Assembly: GCA_963826795.1 (NCBI GenBank)
Contig: CAWGYT010000009.1
Span: 372,001 to 436,000, forward strand
Direction of reading: 5' to 3'
DNA: 64,000 nt
From: CAWGYT01 sp963826795
GTDB taxonomy: Bacteria > Planctomycetota > Planctomycetia > Pirellulales > Pirellulaceae
Shown: positions 39,008 through 48,218 of the stretch, piece after piece
Position numbering within the stretch: position 1 is the first letter of the stretch
Layout of the letters: the number at the start of each line of letters is the position of its first letter
Translations under genes and position numbers: made by a program
The notes under the pieces: generated by a model
What the model saw: the letters and a program-made list of their open reading frames with translations, nothing else
The model's database searches: none
What the model was told of the DNA's origin: nothing

Positions 39008-41241
39008 TCAGGCCTTTGCTTTCTGTAACGCTTCCAGAACTCGATTCGGCGTCAGCGGCAAGACGGGCACGCGGACGCCCAGGGCGTTACACACGGCGTT
39101 GGAGATCGCCGCCCCACCGCTGATCACGGGCGGCTCGCCCAACCCGATCACGCCGCGGGCACGCTGATCGTCCGGTTCGAACAATCGCACGACGATCTCG
39201 CCGATGTCACCCAAACGCGGCAGCCGATAGTCACTCAGTTCGGAGTTCAAGAACACGCCGGACACGGGGTCGTTAATCCGCTGTTCGAAGAGCGAATAGG
39301 CGATTTCCATAATGACGGCGCCATACACCTGACTCTCAGCCAGCTTGGGATTGACGATCAGGCCCATGTCCTGAACCGCCACCAGCCGCTTCATTCTGAC
39401 CACGCCCGTCTCGGTGTCGACCGCAACGTGGGCCATCTGAACGCCGCCCACACCGCTGGAGGAAAGCGGAGACGGCGTCCCGGACTGGTAACTCGCCGTG
39501 ACTTCGAGCGGCCGAATTCCGATCAGGCTGCAGGCCTCTTTCCAGCTCAAACTCGAATCCGCATTTCCGCGAACGCCGATCCGTCCCTTCGCCGCAACCA
39601 ATGTCGCGGCGTCCACCTCAAGCTTCTTAGCGACCAATTCGAAGAGGCTTTGCAACGCATCCTGCCCCGCGCGGCGATGCGATTCGGAAACGGCGCCAAC
39701 GGTCGTGCTTCCGCCCGATGCTCCACTGAAGGGATATGTCGAGTGCCCGATATGGACCTTGATCGCTTCGACCGGCAAGCCGAATGTTTCGGCCAACACC
39801 ATGGCACAAACCGTGCGTGTTCCCGTCCCCAGATCCTGCGTCCCGCAATACGACTCGATGCCGCCGTCGGGATGAATCTTCAGCTGGCAAGTCGAGCTGT
39901 TGGCGCCTCCGCCCCATTCGTGCAGCCCAATGCCCAGGCCCTCGACGATCGCGCCTTGTCGGGGTCCTTTTCCGTGCGGATGCCACTTGGCTTTCCAATC
40001 CATCAGCTCCGCCGCCACATCGAGCTCGGCGCGATACAGCGGCGCCTTGTCGGACGACGAAATGTGCTTCAAATTCCGCCGGAAGATGTCGAGACTGTCG
40101 GCTCCCATCTTGGCGGCGAGATCATCATAAGCAGTCTGAGTCAAGCAACATGCCTGGGGATGGTTCGGTGCTCGCCAGGCGACGGACGGTTCGTTGTTCG
40201 TCTCGATGCCGGTGGCGACGCGACGATTGTTCGGGGGCAGAAACACGTACGGCACGTTGTTGACGCTGACGGCGCCCCCGTTGTAGCCCGTGGTTCCCCA
40301 GTGGAGCGAATCCCAGACCTGGACCACCCCGTCCTGATCCGCGCCAGGCGGACCTTGATGTATCCCGAGGGCCGATTTCCGCCGATTTTCAGTTCCTGGT
40401 CGCGCTGGAGCATCAGCTTGACGGGGCGCCCGGTCGCCCGCGAAATCTCCGCGGCCGCAATCCCCCAGTAGTCCGGCTTGAATTTGCTGCCAAAGCCGCC
40501 GCCGATATACTCGCAGTGCACGTCCACGTCGTCGGCCGTGATCTTCAGCGCATCGGCAAACCCGTCGTCGGTCCGCGAGACGTTTTGCGTCGAGAGGTAC
40601 GCGTCCAGCTTGCTGCCGTTCCACTGGAGCGTCGTGCCGTGCGGCTCGAGGCAACAGTGAGTGATCGCGTCCACGCCGTAGTAGCCCTCGACCGTATACT
40701 TGGATTCCTTCAGCAGACGTTCGATCTCTTGTGCTTCGAACTCCTCTTCGTCCACGTCGTCAGGCGGTTCGTTGACCAACTCCACCTTGCCGCCGGCACG
40801 CTTCGTCCGTCCCGCAGCCTCGGCGGCCTCGAGATCCTCGTCGCGCACGAAGACGTCCAGCAATTCGTACTCGACGACCAATCGCGACGCCCCCTCGCGG
40901 GCCGCTCCTTCCGTCTCGGCGGCAACGACGGCCAGCAATTCGCCTTCCGTTCGGACTTCCGGAAAGGTCAAATTCCCTGCGTCGTCTTGGGTCGGCGCTC
41001 GCAGCAGATGAACATGCACCACGCCCGAGACTTTCCGCGCATCCTCGTCTCGAATCGACTTGATTCGGCAATGGGCATGGGGGCAACTGAGCCCCACGGC
41101 GATCAATTGCTTGGGCAGATTCACGTCGTAGGTGTACTTGGCCAGCCCGGTGGACTTGGCCAGCCCGTCGATCCGCGTGTGTCGCTGTCCCACGACCTGT
41201 GTCTCGTCACGCTTGGGCCAGGCATAGATCACGTCAGCCAT
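39008..41241 (-). CDS. Molybdenum hydroxylase large (molybdopterin-binding, CoxL/XdhB-like) subunit, one frameshift
   Basis: ATG 41241 overlaps the iron-sulfur gene by 8 bases. The first part has GQRHTRIDGLAKSTGLAKYT and GYYGVDAITHCCLEPHGTTL, then DDVDVHCEYIGGGFGSKFKP. At 40339-40340 the plus strand has CC where CCC would keep the frame; with the extra base the protein reads KVRLARDQDGVVQVWDSLHW and continues to 39008. The second part has ETNNEPSVAWRAPNHPQACC, QDLGTGTRTVCAMV and the active-site region GLGEPPVISGGAAISNAVCN with the conserved Glu. About 745 residues after correction. The molybdenum cofactor would oxidise a small heterocycle, aldehyde or CO; the substrate cannot be read from the sequence. 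Confidence 0.88.
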
Positions 41242-41830
41242 TTCCGCCTCCTTTGACGACCGCCAACGCCGCTTGAATAATGTTGGCATAGGTGCCGCAG
41301 CGACAAATATTGCCGTTCAAGCCGGCCAGGATCTGCGCTTCCGTCGCCTGCGGGTTCTGATTCAAGAACGCTCGGACCGCCACCACAAACCCGGGCGTGC
41401 AAAAGCCGCACTGCTGCGCGTCGTGAGCGACGAAGGACTTCGGGACGGCGTCATCTTTCAAGCTTTCGACGGTCTCGACTTTTCGACCACGCAGGCTCAA
41501 GGCGAGCGTCGTCGACGCCGCGGCCGGCTTGCCATCGATCAACACGGTGCTCGCCCCGCTGCTACCATCCAAGCTGACCGGTTTGGCCCCGGTGAGATTC
41601 AGCTGATAACGCAGCACGTCCAGCAACGTGGTGCGTGGCTCGACCTTCACTTCCTGGTCCGCGCCATTCACGTTGAGGCGGATCGTCGTCCAATCACGGA
41701 TGACCGTGGCTTCGGTCGCTTGAGCCTGGGCGTCGGCGCCTTGCGGCGTGAGGGCCGTTGCCGCCGCCGCCGCACCCGACCCTTTCAAGAAAGCTCGCCG
41801 ACTGAAATTGTCCGAGGGCGGATTTGCCAT
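41234..41830 (-). CDS. Molybdenum hydroxylase iron-sulfur subunit with serine-substituted plant-type [2Fe-2S] site
   Basis: 198 residues with a Tat signal (RRAFLKGSGAAAAATALT, 11-28). The plant-type ferredoxin domain (~48-118) has the normal scaffold T-G-A-K...G...G...T-V-L-I-D-G, but every cysteine ligand is serine: S86, S91, S94 and S106 (codons AGC, AGC, AGC, TCG). The C-terminal helical [2Fe-2S] domain keeps its four cysteines (C141, C144, C176, C178: AQQCGFCTPGF, NGNICRCGTYAN). So this subunit can hold only one of its two clusters in the usual way. It heads the operon (iron-sulfur, molybdopterin, FAD). Normally both clusters relay electrons from molybdenum to FAD, so this protein is unusual. 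Confidence 0.92.
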   Translation of the reverse strand: MANPPSDNFSRRAFLKGSGAAAAATALTPQGADAQAQATEATVIRDWTTIRLNVNGADQEVKVEPRTTLLDVLRYQLNLTGAKPVSLDGSSGASTVLIDGKPAAASTTLALSLRGRKVETVESLKDDAVPKSFVAHDAQQCGFCTPGFVVAVRAFLNQNPQATEAQILAGLNGNICRCGTYANIIQAALAVVKGGGNG

Positions 41831-42001
41831 GGCGTTCCCTTCACTGAAGAAATGTGCGACGCGGCCGACCCCACGGCCCCGCGGCGGGGTCGCCCGCGCC
41901 GAGCCAAGGCCGGTTGCCGTAGCGAGGATTATAGCCGCTGGAAGTTCGGATTCAACCGAATCGTTGACGAGGAACGATGCCGACGAAGGGCACCGACCCC
42001 G

Positions 42002-43399
42002 CTAAGCCAACAGCGGCTCGATCACTTGACCGCCAAATTGCGAGAGCTGCTTGAAGCGGCCGGCATGAAAAAACGTCAGTCGGTTGTCGTCCAGCCCCAG
42101 CAAATGCAGCAGGGTGACGTGCAGGTCACGGATCGGATGAACCACGTCCACGGCGGTGGCGCCCAATTCGTCCGTGGCCCCGATCGTATGCCCTGCCCGG
42201 ACGCCGCCCCCGGCGAACCAGATCGTCATCGCCTGGGCGTTGTGGTCGCGACCGTACGCGGTTCCTCCGCGGACTCCGTTGTCGGGACTGCGACCGAATT
42301 CGCCGCACCAGACGAGCAGGGTTTCGTCCAGCATTCCCCGCTGCTTGAGGTCTTGAATCAGGCCCGCGATGGGTCGATCCACGGCCTGGATCAATTGGCC
42401 GTGTGCCCTGGCGATGTAGTCGTGCGAGTCCCAAGTCCCGGCATAGAGCTGGACGAATCGCACACCGCGTTCCACCAGACGCCGCGCCAGCAGGCACTTC
42501 CGCCCGAACTCGGCCGAGTGGGGGTCGTCCGCCCCGTACATGCGCCACGTCGCCGCAGTTTCGTCTTCCAAACTCAGCAACTCCGGCACTTGCATCTGCA
42601 TTCGGTACGCCAGCTCATAGCTCTGCAGGCGGGCAAGCAATTCGTCCGCGGCGGGGTAGCGAGCGGAGTGGTCGAGGTTCATCGCCCGCAGCAAGTCGAG
42701 ATTCTGACGCTGATGTTCGAGCGTGACGTGGGGCGGCGGCCGTAGATTCAGGATCGGACTGCCAGTGGCCCGCAGCGGGGTGCCTTGAAAGCGGGCGGGC
42801 AAGAATCCCGGCCCCCAGTTGGCAGCCCCACCCTGCGGATACGCCCGCTCGGGCAAGACCACAAATCCTGGCAGGTCCTCGTTTTCACTGCCCAGCCCAT
42901 AGTTCACCCACGCTCCAACGGCCGGATCGCCGCCGAATCGATTGCCGGTGTTCATCTGGTACATCGCCGTGGGGTGATTCACCGATTCCGCCTGGCAACC
43001 CCGATAGAAACAGATGTCGTCGGCGACTTGGGCCAACCACCGCCAGTTCTCGGCCATGGCCGCGCCCGATTGGCCCTGCCGCCGGAACCGAAAGGGACTC
43101 TCGACGTAATAACGCGTTCCGCTCTCCATCGCCGATTTGTCCGCTCCCTCGCGGCGAAACTCGCGCAAATGGAGCTCGCTCAGTTTCGGCTTCGGATCAA
43201 ACGTGTCGATGTGGCTCGGGCCGCCTTCCATCATCAGGAAAATACAAGCCTTGGCTCGCGGTCGATGATGAGCCCCGGAACGCGGAGCCCCGGGACGCGC
43301 ATCGGCGGCCGGTGTTGGCTGCTCGCGAGCCAACAGATCGGTCAGTGCCACACTGCCCAAACTGGCCGTCAGACCATACAGAAATTCGCGTCGCAACAT
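42002..43399 (-). CDS. DUF1501 protein
   Basis: 465 residues. The N-terminus is a Tat-like or Sec signal (RREFLYGLTASLGSVALTDL). The family pattern is ACIFLMMEGGPSHIDTFDPK, then QMNTGNRFGGDPAVGAWVNY, GTPLRATGSPILNL and ARRLVERGVRFVQLYAGTWD, ending in MLDETLLVWCGEFGRSPDNG. DUF1501 proteins are related to sulfatases/alkaline phosphatases but usually lack the sulfatase Cys/Ser site. They are abundant in Planctomycetota, often next to DUF1549/DUF1553 genes; none is adjacent here. Likely periplasmic. The gap to the operon downstream (41831-42001) is 171 bases and shows nothing. Confidence 0.92.
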   Translation of the reverse strand: MLRREFLYGLTASLGSVALTDLLAREQPTPAADARPGAPRSGAHHRPRAKACIFLMMEGGPSHIDTFDPKPKLSELHLREFRREGADKSAMESGTRYYVESPFRFRRQGQSGAAMAENWRWLAQVADDICFYRGCQAESVNHPTAMYQMNTGNRFGGDPAVGAWVNYGLGSENEDLPGFVVLPERAYPQGGAANWGPGFLPARFQGTPLRATGSPILNLRPPPHVTLEHQRQNLDLLRAMNLDHSARYPAADELLARLQSYELAYRMQMQVPELLSLEDETAATWRMYGADDPHSAEFGRKCLLARRLVERGVRFVQLYAGTWDSHDYIARAHGQLIQAVDRPIAGLIQDLKQRGMLDETLLVWCGEFGRSPDNGVRGGTAYGRDHNAQAMTIWFAGGGVRAGHTIGATDELGATAVDVVHPIRDLHVTLLHLLGLDDNRLTFFHAGRFKQLSQFGGQVIEPLLA

Positions 43400-43429
43400 G
43401 ACTCGTGTTTTGTCACCGCTAAGATTCGG

Positions 43430-43546
43430 GGTTGGGAAAAGGGGTCAGGCCCCAAAAGCCGGAACGGCCCTTCGGGTGCTTCGCACTTTTGGGGCCTGAC
43501 CCCTTTTCCAACCCACGGCTTTTGGGGCCTGCCCCTTTCCCAACCC
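43430..43546. repeat. Palindromic repeat (family C)
   Basis: The left arm (gttgggaaaaggggtcaggc cccaaaag) and right arm (cttttggggcctgacccctt ttccaac) form a long hairpin, with a further partial copy at 43517-43546. The loop ccggaacggcccttcgggtgcttcgca is identical to that of the copy at 58987. It lies between the DUF1501 gene (minus) and the sigma-factor gene (plus). Confidence 0.85.
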
Positions 43547-43667
43547 AGAATAAGCCAGATTCGGAATTGCTTCCAGCGATTCCTAGGGTTCGAAGGCTGG
43601 CTTTCATGCCCCGTTTCCTCAAGCACGTCCCCGCGGCCCGGGAGATCCCCCCAAGTTTCAGAAAAAC

Positions 43668-43703
43668 TTAGACAAATCGGCGGCGGAAGCGCATCCTAAG
43701 GGC
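43668..43703 (+). promoter_or_regulatory. Promoter-like motif upstream of the sigma-factor gene
   Basis: Starts ttagacaaatcggcggcgga, ends agcgcatcctaagggc. It matches 29 of 36 positions of the motif at 44717, with equal length and no gap. The two conserved blocks (ttagacaaa.cggc and gcgcatcct..gggc) lie about 14 bases apart, a spacing that fits -35 and -10 elements. It ends directly at the ATG of the sigma gene, so transcripts from it would be leaderless or nearly so. Confidence 0.7.
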
Positions 43704-44270
43704 ATGACACAGGGGCGCGCTTTCGCTGACGAGGTTCAACAACTGGCCGACCAGGTGGCCCAGTTGGGCGTCGGTGCGCTGGGAGCGTTATTCGATCGGA
43801 CGTCCCAACGCCTGGTTCGATTCGCGACATCGGTCACGCGTCACCAACACGATGCGGAGGATGCGGTCCAGGCCGTCCTGGCTCGTGTGGCCGCTCGCCC
43901 CGACCGTTTGGCCGCGGCGGAGTGCCCCTGGGCGTACCTGCTGAAGATGGTCCGTAACGAGTCGCTCGTGACCCTGCGTCGACGGCGACGGACCGGCCTG
44001 CTGGACGGCCTTTCTGACCTGCTAACCCGTTGTCGAGTGGACGAGTTGGAAATGGAGGAAACGTATCGCTCGGTGTGGCGAGCTTTGCGGCGGCTGCCGA
44101 CGGAGCAGGCGGAGGTGATCGTGTTGAAAATCTGGGAAGCGATGACGTTCTCCCAAATCGCCACGGTGCTCGACATCTCGCCCAACACAGCAGCCAGTCG
44201 CTACCAGTATGGCATCAAGAAGTTGTCCGGGACGCTGCGCGGTTTGCAGAGTGAGGTGGAGCGTGCGTGA
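43704..44270 (+). CDS. ECF-type sigma factor
   Basis: 188 residues. Region 2 is GALGALFDRTSQRLVRFATS, HDAEDAVQAVLARVAARPDR, WAYLLKMVRNESLVTLRRRR. Region 4 is ALRRLPTEQAEVIVLKIWEA, MTFSQIATVLDISPNTAASR, YQYGIKKLSGTL. It overlaps the next gene by 8 bases and lies first in the GspF operon block, directly behind the promoter-like motif at 43668. The shared motif upstream of this gene and upstream of gspF-like 1 suggests that the sigma factor controls itself and the operon. Start at ATG 43704 leaves no room for a ribosome-binding site. Confidence 0.9.
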   Translation: MTQGRAFADEVQQLADQVAQLGVGALGALFDRTSQRLVRFATSVTRHQHDAEDAVQAVLARVAARPDRLAAAECPWAYLLKMVRNESLVTLRRRRRTGLLDGLSDLLTRCRVDELEMEETYRSVWRALRRLPTEQAEVIVLKIWEAMTFSQIATVLDISPNTAASRYQYGIKKLSGTLRGLQSEVERA

Positions 44271-44652
44271 CTTCGTTGAATCACAATTCGATCACGAAGG
44301 CATCGAAGCCCTCATCGGAGCCGCCGGCAACTACTTGGAGGTCTCCGACGATCTGCGGCCTGCCACGATCGAGGCCGCTCGCGCGGCTTGCCGCGAACGC
44401 TGGGCGCGGATCCGCCTGTCGTGGATCGCGACGTTGTCGTTGCTGCTGATGCTGGCGGGCAGCTCGCTAGTTGTTCGTTTTCCACCACCCAGTCAGGTGC
44501 AGACGACCCACCCGATCTTTCTTTCCAACTCGGACGAGCTATTCGCGATTGCGGACGCCAGAGCGGCGCAACGCACGCGCAGTGACGCGGACTGGCGTCT
44601 GGTGGACGCATTTCAGGAATTGCGTCAGCGGCAACTGCGCTGGATTCGCTAG
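44263..44652 (+). CDS. Single-span membrane protein next to sigma factor, possible anti-sigma
   Basis: 129 residues from GTG 44263, chosen for GAGG 8 bases upstream and translational overlap with the sigma gene. An N-terminal helical domain (FVESQFDHEGIEALIGAAGN) of about 50 residues lies before a single membrane helix (SWIATLSLLLMLAGSSLVV, ~58-76). A short outside part follows. Position and layout match membrane anti-sigma factors, but no ZAS zinc motif is visible. The gene then ends 176 bases before the next, with the second promoter-like motif between. Confidence 0.65.
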   Translation: MRDFVESQFDHEGIEALIGAAGNYLEVSDDLRPATIEAARAACRERWARIRLSWIATLSLLLMLAGSSLVVRFPPPSQVQTTHPIFLSNSDELFAIADARAAQRTRSDADWRLVDAFQELRQRQLRWIR

Positions 44653-44716
44653 TGCTGCGTAAGGCTCGGCAGAAGCTTCCGCCTCCCGAAAAGCTTGCGC
44701 GATTCCCGAAGATTCT

Positions 44717-44752
44717 TTAGACAAACCGGCAGCCGCCGCGCATCCTCTGGGC
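44717..44752 (+). promoter_or_regulatory. Second copy of the promoter-like motif, upstream of the GspF operon
   Basis: Starts ttagacaaaccggcagccgc, ends cgcgcatcctctgggc. It differs from the copy at 43668 at 7 of 36 positions, and four of those sit in the presumed spacer. It lies 77 bases before the ATG of the first GspF-like gene (44829). A related extragenic repeat half (44662-44686) precedes it. Confidence 0.7.
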
Positions 44753-44828
44753 AGAGCGATCCGGCGAGAGGCCCTTGGCGAATCAGGGCCCGCGGATCGA
44801 TCACCTGCCATCGTTCGAGGCGCGAAGC

Positions 44829-45848
44829 ATGTCCCAGCTTGACGAACTCGTCGCCTTCAATGACGAGTTATTGGCACTGACCCGAGCGGGTTGCCCTGTC
44901 GGCCTGGGCCTGTCCGAGGTTGACCCGGACGCTCAGGAGGCCATCGGACGAATTAACGCCCTGATGACCCGCGATCTGTCCCGAGGCGTCTCCCTTTCCG
45001 ACGCACTCGCCGGCGCGGACTCAAAGCTCCCGGCGGCCTATCGCCAAACGGTTCAGGCTGGCCTGCGTTGTGGTCGTCTGCCGACCGCGTTTGAGTGTCG
45101 CCAAGACAACGCGGGAATCATTCTCGCCGTACGACAGCAACTCGCGCTGACGCTGATCTATCCGTTGATGTTGTGTACGCTTGCGTTTCTGCTGTTCATC
45201 GGTTTGTGCCTCTATTTGGAACCTCAATTCGAGGCATTTCAAGCGTCGATGGAATTGGACTCGACGTCGGGACTGAATGTCTTGCACGCGTTCCGTGCGG
45301 CGCTTCCGATTTGGGCCGCCGTCCCTCCGGTCCTGACGCTCTCGTGGGTCGCCTCGTCGTGGTACGCGAAGCGACAGGGACGGAGGTCGCCGATCGGCGA
45401 TTGGCTCTGGTCCTTGATTCCGGGCGTGCGGCGAATCGAGCAGGACGAGACCCATGCGGTGAGCGCGAAGCTGATCGCCTTGCTGGTGGAGCACGACGTA
45501 CCGCTGAACGAAGCCGTCCCGCTGGCTCTGGACGCAGCCGGCGAAGAACGCGCGTTGCGGTCCTCGACGCGCCCCGTGCCGGGCAAGGATACCTCGTCCC
45601 GTGATCTCGTGGAACGATTGCCTCCCTTGTTGCGATGGGCCTTGACGCACGATGCACAACGCGAAGAACGCGTCAGCGTGCTACGCATGGCCGCCGAGAC
45701 CTATAGCTTGCGGGCCGCACAGCGATTCGAGCGTTTGCGAACGATGTTTCCGTTGGTGACTTGCGTGGTTCTCGCCGGAGGCGCGACCCTGTTGTATGCC
45801 CTTTCGGTGTTCCTTCCGCTGGTCCAGCTCTTGTACCAAATGAACTAG
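44829..45848 (+). CDS. GspF-like type II secretion/type IV pilus platform protein 1
   Basis: 339 residues from ATG 44829 (GAGGCG 6 bases upstream; a TTG at 44775 is less likely). Two T2SSF domains: first, LLALTRAGCPVGLGLSEV..., VQAGLRCGRLPTAFE and membrane helix LALTLIYPLMLCTLAFLLFI; second, VSAKLIALLVEHDVPLNEAV and the C-terminal helix FPLVTCVVLAGGATLLYALS. GspF/PilC proteins are inner-membrane platforms between the ATPase and the pseudopilus. The N-terminal cytoplasmic domain of standard GspF is absent. It is followed by two more GspF-like genes with 12-15 base gaps. Confidence 0.88.
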   Translation: MSQLDELVAFNDELLALTRAGCPVGLGLSEVDPDAQEAIGRINALMTRDLSRGVSLSDALAGADSKLPAAYRQTVQAGLRCGRLPTAFECRQDNAGIILAVRQQLALTLIYPLMLCTLAFLLFIGLCLYLEPQFEAFQASMELDSTSGLNVLHAFRAALPIWAAVPPVLTLSWVASSWYAKRQGRRSPIGDWLWSLIPGVRRIEQDETHAVSAKLIALLVEHDVPLNEAVPLALDAAGEERALRSSTRPVPGKDTSSRDLVERLPPLLRWALTHDAQREERVSVLRMAAETYSLRAAQRFERLRTMFPLVTCVVLAGGATLLYALSVFLPLVQLLYQMN

Positions 45849-45860
45849 GAAAGTCGGACG

Positions 45861-47099
45861 ATGCCCAAGTTTACCTATCGAGCCACCGCGCCGGACGGGC
45901 GATCGGTGGTCGATCAAATCGAAGCCGACGACGTGCAAGCCGCTATGGCGGCGGTCGAGTCGCAGGGCCTTTCGGTCCGCTCGATTCGTCCGGCACGGGC
46001 GGATGAGTCGCTGGTGCTGGCGGAGTTGGCATCGGTGCCTGAACCGTCGCCCGCGACTGCGACCGGAAACGTCGGCCCGACGTCGAATCCGCAGGACGAC
46101 AACAGGGTCGCGCGACAACACCTCACCGAGTTGCTCCGCGGCAATCCAAGCATCCCGGCTGCCTTGGCGGCCTGCGCGGAGGAGCTGCCGCCAGGACGGA
46201 CGCGGCGCGAACTCGGCTCCATTTCGGCCCAGTTGGCCGCGGGCAACGATCCGTGGATCGTGCTCTCCTCCAACAAGGTCTCTCCCCGCTGGCTCCCGAT
46301 GCTCGCCGCGGCGGCGAAGTCGGGCAAGTTAACGAACGTCCTGAACGACGTGATGGACGAGTCGATTCGAAGTCGCGAATACGTCCGCAAGTTGCTTCGG
46401 ACGGTGGGCTATCCGCTGATTGCGTTCGTGCTCGCGCTGGCTGTCTTGACTGTCATCAGCTGGCTCGTCGTGCCCACGTTCGAACAGGTCATCCTGGATT
46501 TCGATACGGAAATTCCGACATCGACGCGATTGGTGTTTGGCATCTGCCGGATCGTACGCGAAAACGCGGTGTACGCCATGCTCGCGGTGCTGCTGCTGGC
46601 ACTCGGAGGTTACTTCACACTCGACAGACTGCTGAAGACCCGCTGGTTCGACACTGTGCCCGTTCTCGGTCGGAGTTTGCTTCTGGCCGCTTACGCCCGA
46701 TTCGCTCAAACACTTGCTGAATTGTTCGAAGCCCAAGTACCGATGGTGGAAGCGTTACGACTGGCGGGAAGTGTCGCCGGGAGACCCAGCGTGCAAGCGG
46801 GTGCGGAAGCGCTCGCCGCACAGATCGCGTCGGGCCAGGGCGAGGCTTTCGAAGCGTTCGAACCAAGCCTGCCGCGCACCGTGCAGTATGTCGTCCGTGG
46901 AGACCAGCCGCTGGAAGTCCGTAGTCAGGTGCTCCGCGCGCTGGCATCGATGTTCGATCGTGAGCAGCGTCGATCGCAGGTGTGGGTGCTGGCGATCGTC
47001 GAACCCGTCAGCATGATTCTTGTGGGAACGGTCGTTGCCTTTACGGTGATGTCGCTGTTTCTACCGCTGATCAGTCTCGTTACAAACCTCTCCCAGTAA
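45861..47099 (+). CDS. GspF-like type II secretion/type IV pilus platform protein 2
   Basis: 412 residues. This copy has the standard GspF N-terminal domain (PKFTYRATAPDGRSVVDQIE, VESQGLSVRSI) before two T2SSF domains. First: LTELLRGNPSIPAALAACAE, LPMLAAAAKSGKLTNVLNDV, helix GYPLIAFVLALAVLTVISWL. Second: FAQTLAELFEAQVPMVEALR, LAGSVAGRPSVQAGAEALAA, and C-terminal helix VSMILVGTVVAFTVMSLFLP. It lies between the two other GspF-like genes, with 12 and 15 base gaps. In single-copy systems this full-length form is the platform, so it is the best candidate for the main one here. Confidence 0.9.
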   Translation: MPKFTYRATAPDGRSVVDQIEADDVQAAMAAVESQGLSVRSIRPARADESLVLAELASVPEPSPATATGNVGPTSNPQDDNRVARQHLTELLRGNPSIPAALAACAEELPPGRTRRELGSISAQLAAGNDPWIVLSSNKVSPRWLPMLAAAAKSGKLTNVLNDVMDESIRSREYVRKLLRTVGYPLIAFVLALAVLTVISWLVVPTFEQVILDFDTEIPTSTRLVFGICRIVRENAVYAMLAVLLLALGGYFTLDRLLKTRWFDTVPVLGRSLLLAAYARFAQTLAELFEAQVPMVEALRLAGSVAGRPSVQAGAEALAAQIASGQGEAFEAFEPSLPRTVQYVVRGDQPLEVRSQVLRALASMFDREQRRSQVWVLAIVEPVSMILVGTVVAFTVMSLFLPLISLVTNLSQ

Positions 47100-47114
47100 G
47101 CGCCGCAAACGCAA

Positions 47115-48206
47115 ATGAACGAGTTATTTCCCACCTTTCGCCGATTGCGAGGCCGATTGAGCTCGCGCACTCCCTTCCCGTCGGGCATGGCGACCGCATC
47201 ACAGTCGTTGGGCTTGCTGCAATTGCTCCTAATCGCTTACGACTATCGCTTGACGTTGGGGCCTCTGGTTTCCGCATTCGCCCAGGACCACAGGGGCCGT
47301 CAGCGCGATCGGCTGAAACAACTCGCGGACTGCTTGGACGCCGGCGTATCGCTGCCGGACGCAGTCGAACAGGTCCCCGGCGTGTTGTCCGACGAAGGCG
47401 TACTGGCCGTCCGCTTCGGATGCCAAACGGGGACACTGGGTCCCACGCTGAGGGACGTGCTGCAACAAACCGAGACGGACCTGGCCGCGGACCACGGTTC
47501 ACACGCCGGTCGAAAGACTGCCTATCTCGTGATGCTGACAATCGTCTTCGCGTTCGGCGCAAGTTTCTTACTCGTGAAGATCCTGCCGACGTTCGCGCAA
47601 ATCATGACGGATTTTGGCACGCAGGTCCCCCCCGCGTTCACGCGGTTTGTGGGGCTGGGGATGTGGATCGCAAGGTACTTTTGGCCGCTGCTGGCCCTGT
47701 TGCTGCTATTTCTGTGGGCGTTGTGGACCGGTCGCATCGCCAGGTCATTACGCCGCGGATGGCTGGGAAGATTGTTTCAGCCGTTGACCGGACGGCGCGG
47801 CGCGGAAGTGCTGCGGTATCTGAGTGTCGCCCTGGCCGAGGGCCGCCCCATCACCGGCGCCGTGTCCACTTTGGCTCGCTATCACTACAACCCGTCGGTG
47901 CGTCACCGGCTGTTATTCGTCCGCAATGAAATCGAGCAAGGCACGGCGCCCTGGAAAGGACTGCGTGACGCCCATTTCCTGAACGACGCCGAATTGGTCG
48001 CCTGCGAAGCGGCCGGCCGAGTCGAAAACCAACCCTGGATGCTGACGACCTTGGCCGCGCGGCGACAACGGCGCTTCCGCAAATTCGCTCGCGCCGCGTC
48101 GGAATTGGGCTTGCCAGCCATCGTGTTCGTGTTCGGCGGAATCCTGCTCTTGATCGCGCGCGCCGTGTTCACGCCTGTCGTTCAGATCATCCTCGACATC
48201 AAGTGA
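47115..48206 (+). CDS. GspF-like type II secretion/type IV pilus platform protein 3
   Basis: 363 residues. T2SSF domains: LTLGPLVSAFAQDHRGRQRD, RLKQLADCLDAGVSLPDAVE, VLAVRFGCQTGTLGPTLRDV; helix AYLVMLTIVFAFGASFLLVK. Second half: LRYLSVALAEGRPITGAVST, WKGLRDAHFLNDAELVACEA, C-terminal helix LPAIVFVFGGILLLIARAVF. There is a further membrane helix FWPLLALLLLFLWALWTG. Three tandem GspF-like genes without the ATPase or secretin is an uncommon arrangement. Confidence 0.9.
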   Translation: MNELFPTFRRLRGRLSSRTPFPSGMATASQSLGLLQLLLIAYDYRLTLGPLVSAFAQDHRGRQRDRLKQLADCLDAGVSLPDAVEQVPGVLSDEGVLAVRFGCQTGTLGPTLRDVLQQTETDLAADHGSHAGRKTAYLVMLTIVFAFGASFLLVKILPTFAQIMTDFGTQVPPAFTRFVGLGMWIARYFWPLLALLLLFLWALWTGRIARSLRRGWLGRLFQPLTGRRGAEVLRYLSVALAEGRPITGAVSTLARYHYNPSVRHRLLFVRNEIEQGTAPWKGLRDAHFLNDAELVACEAAGRVENQPWMLTTLAARRQRRFRKFARAASELGLPAIVFVFGGILLLIARAVFTPVVQIILDIK

Positions 48207-48218
48207 GGCAAAACGCCG

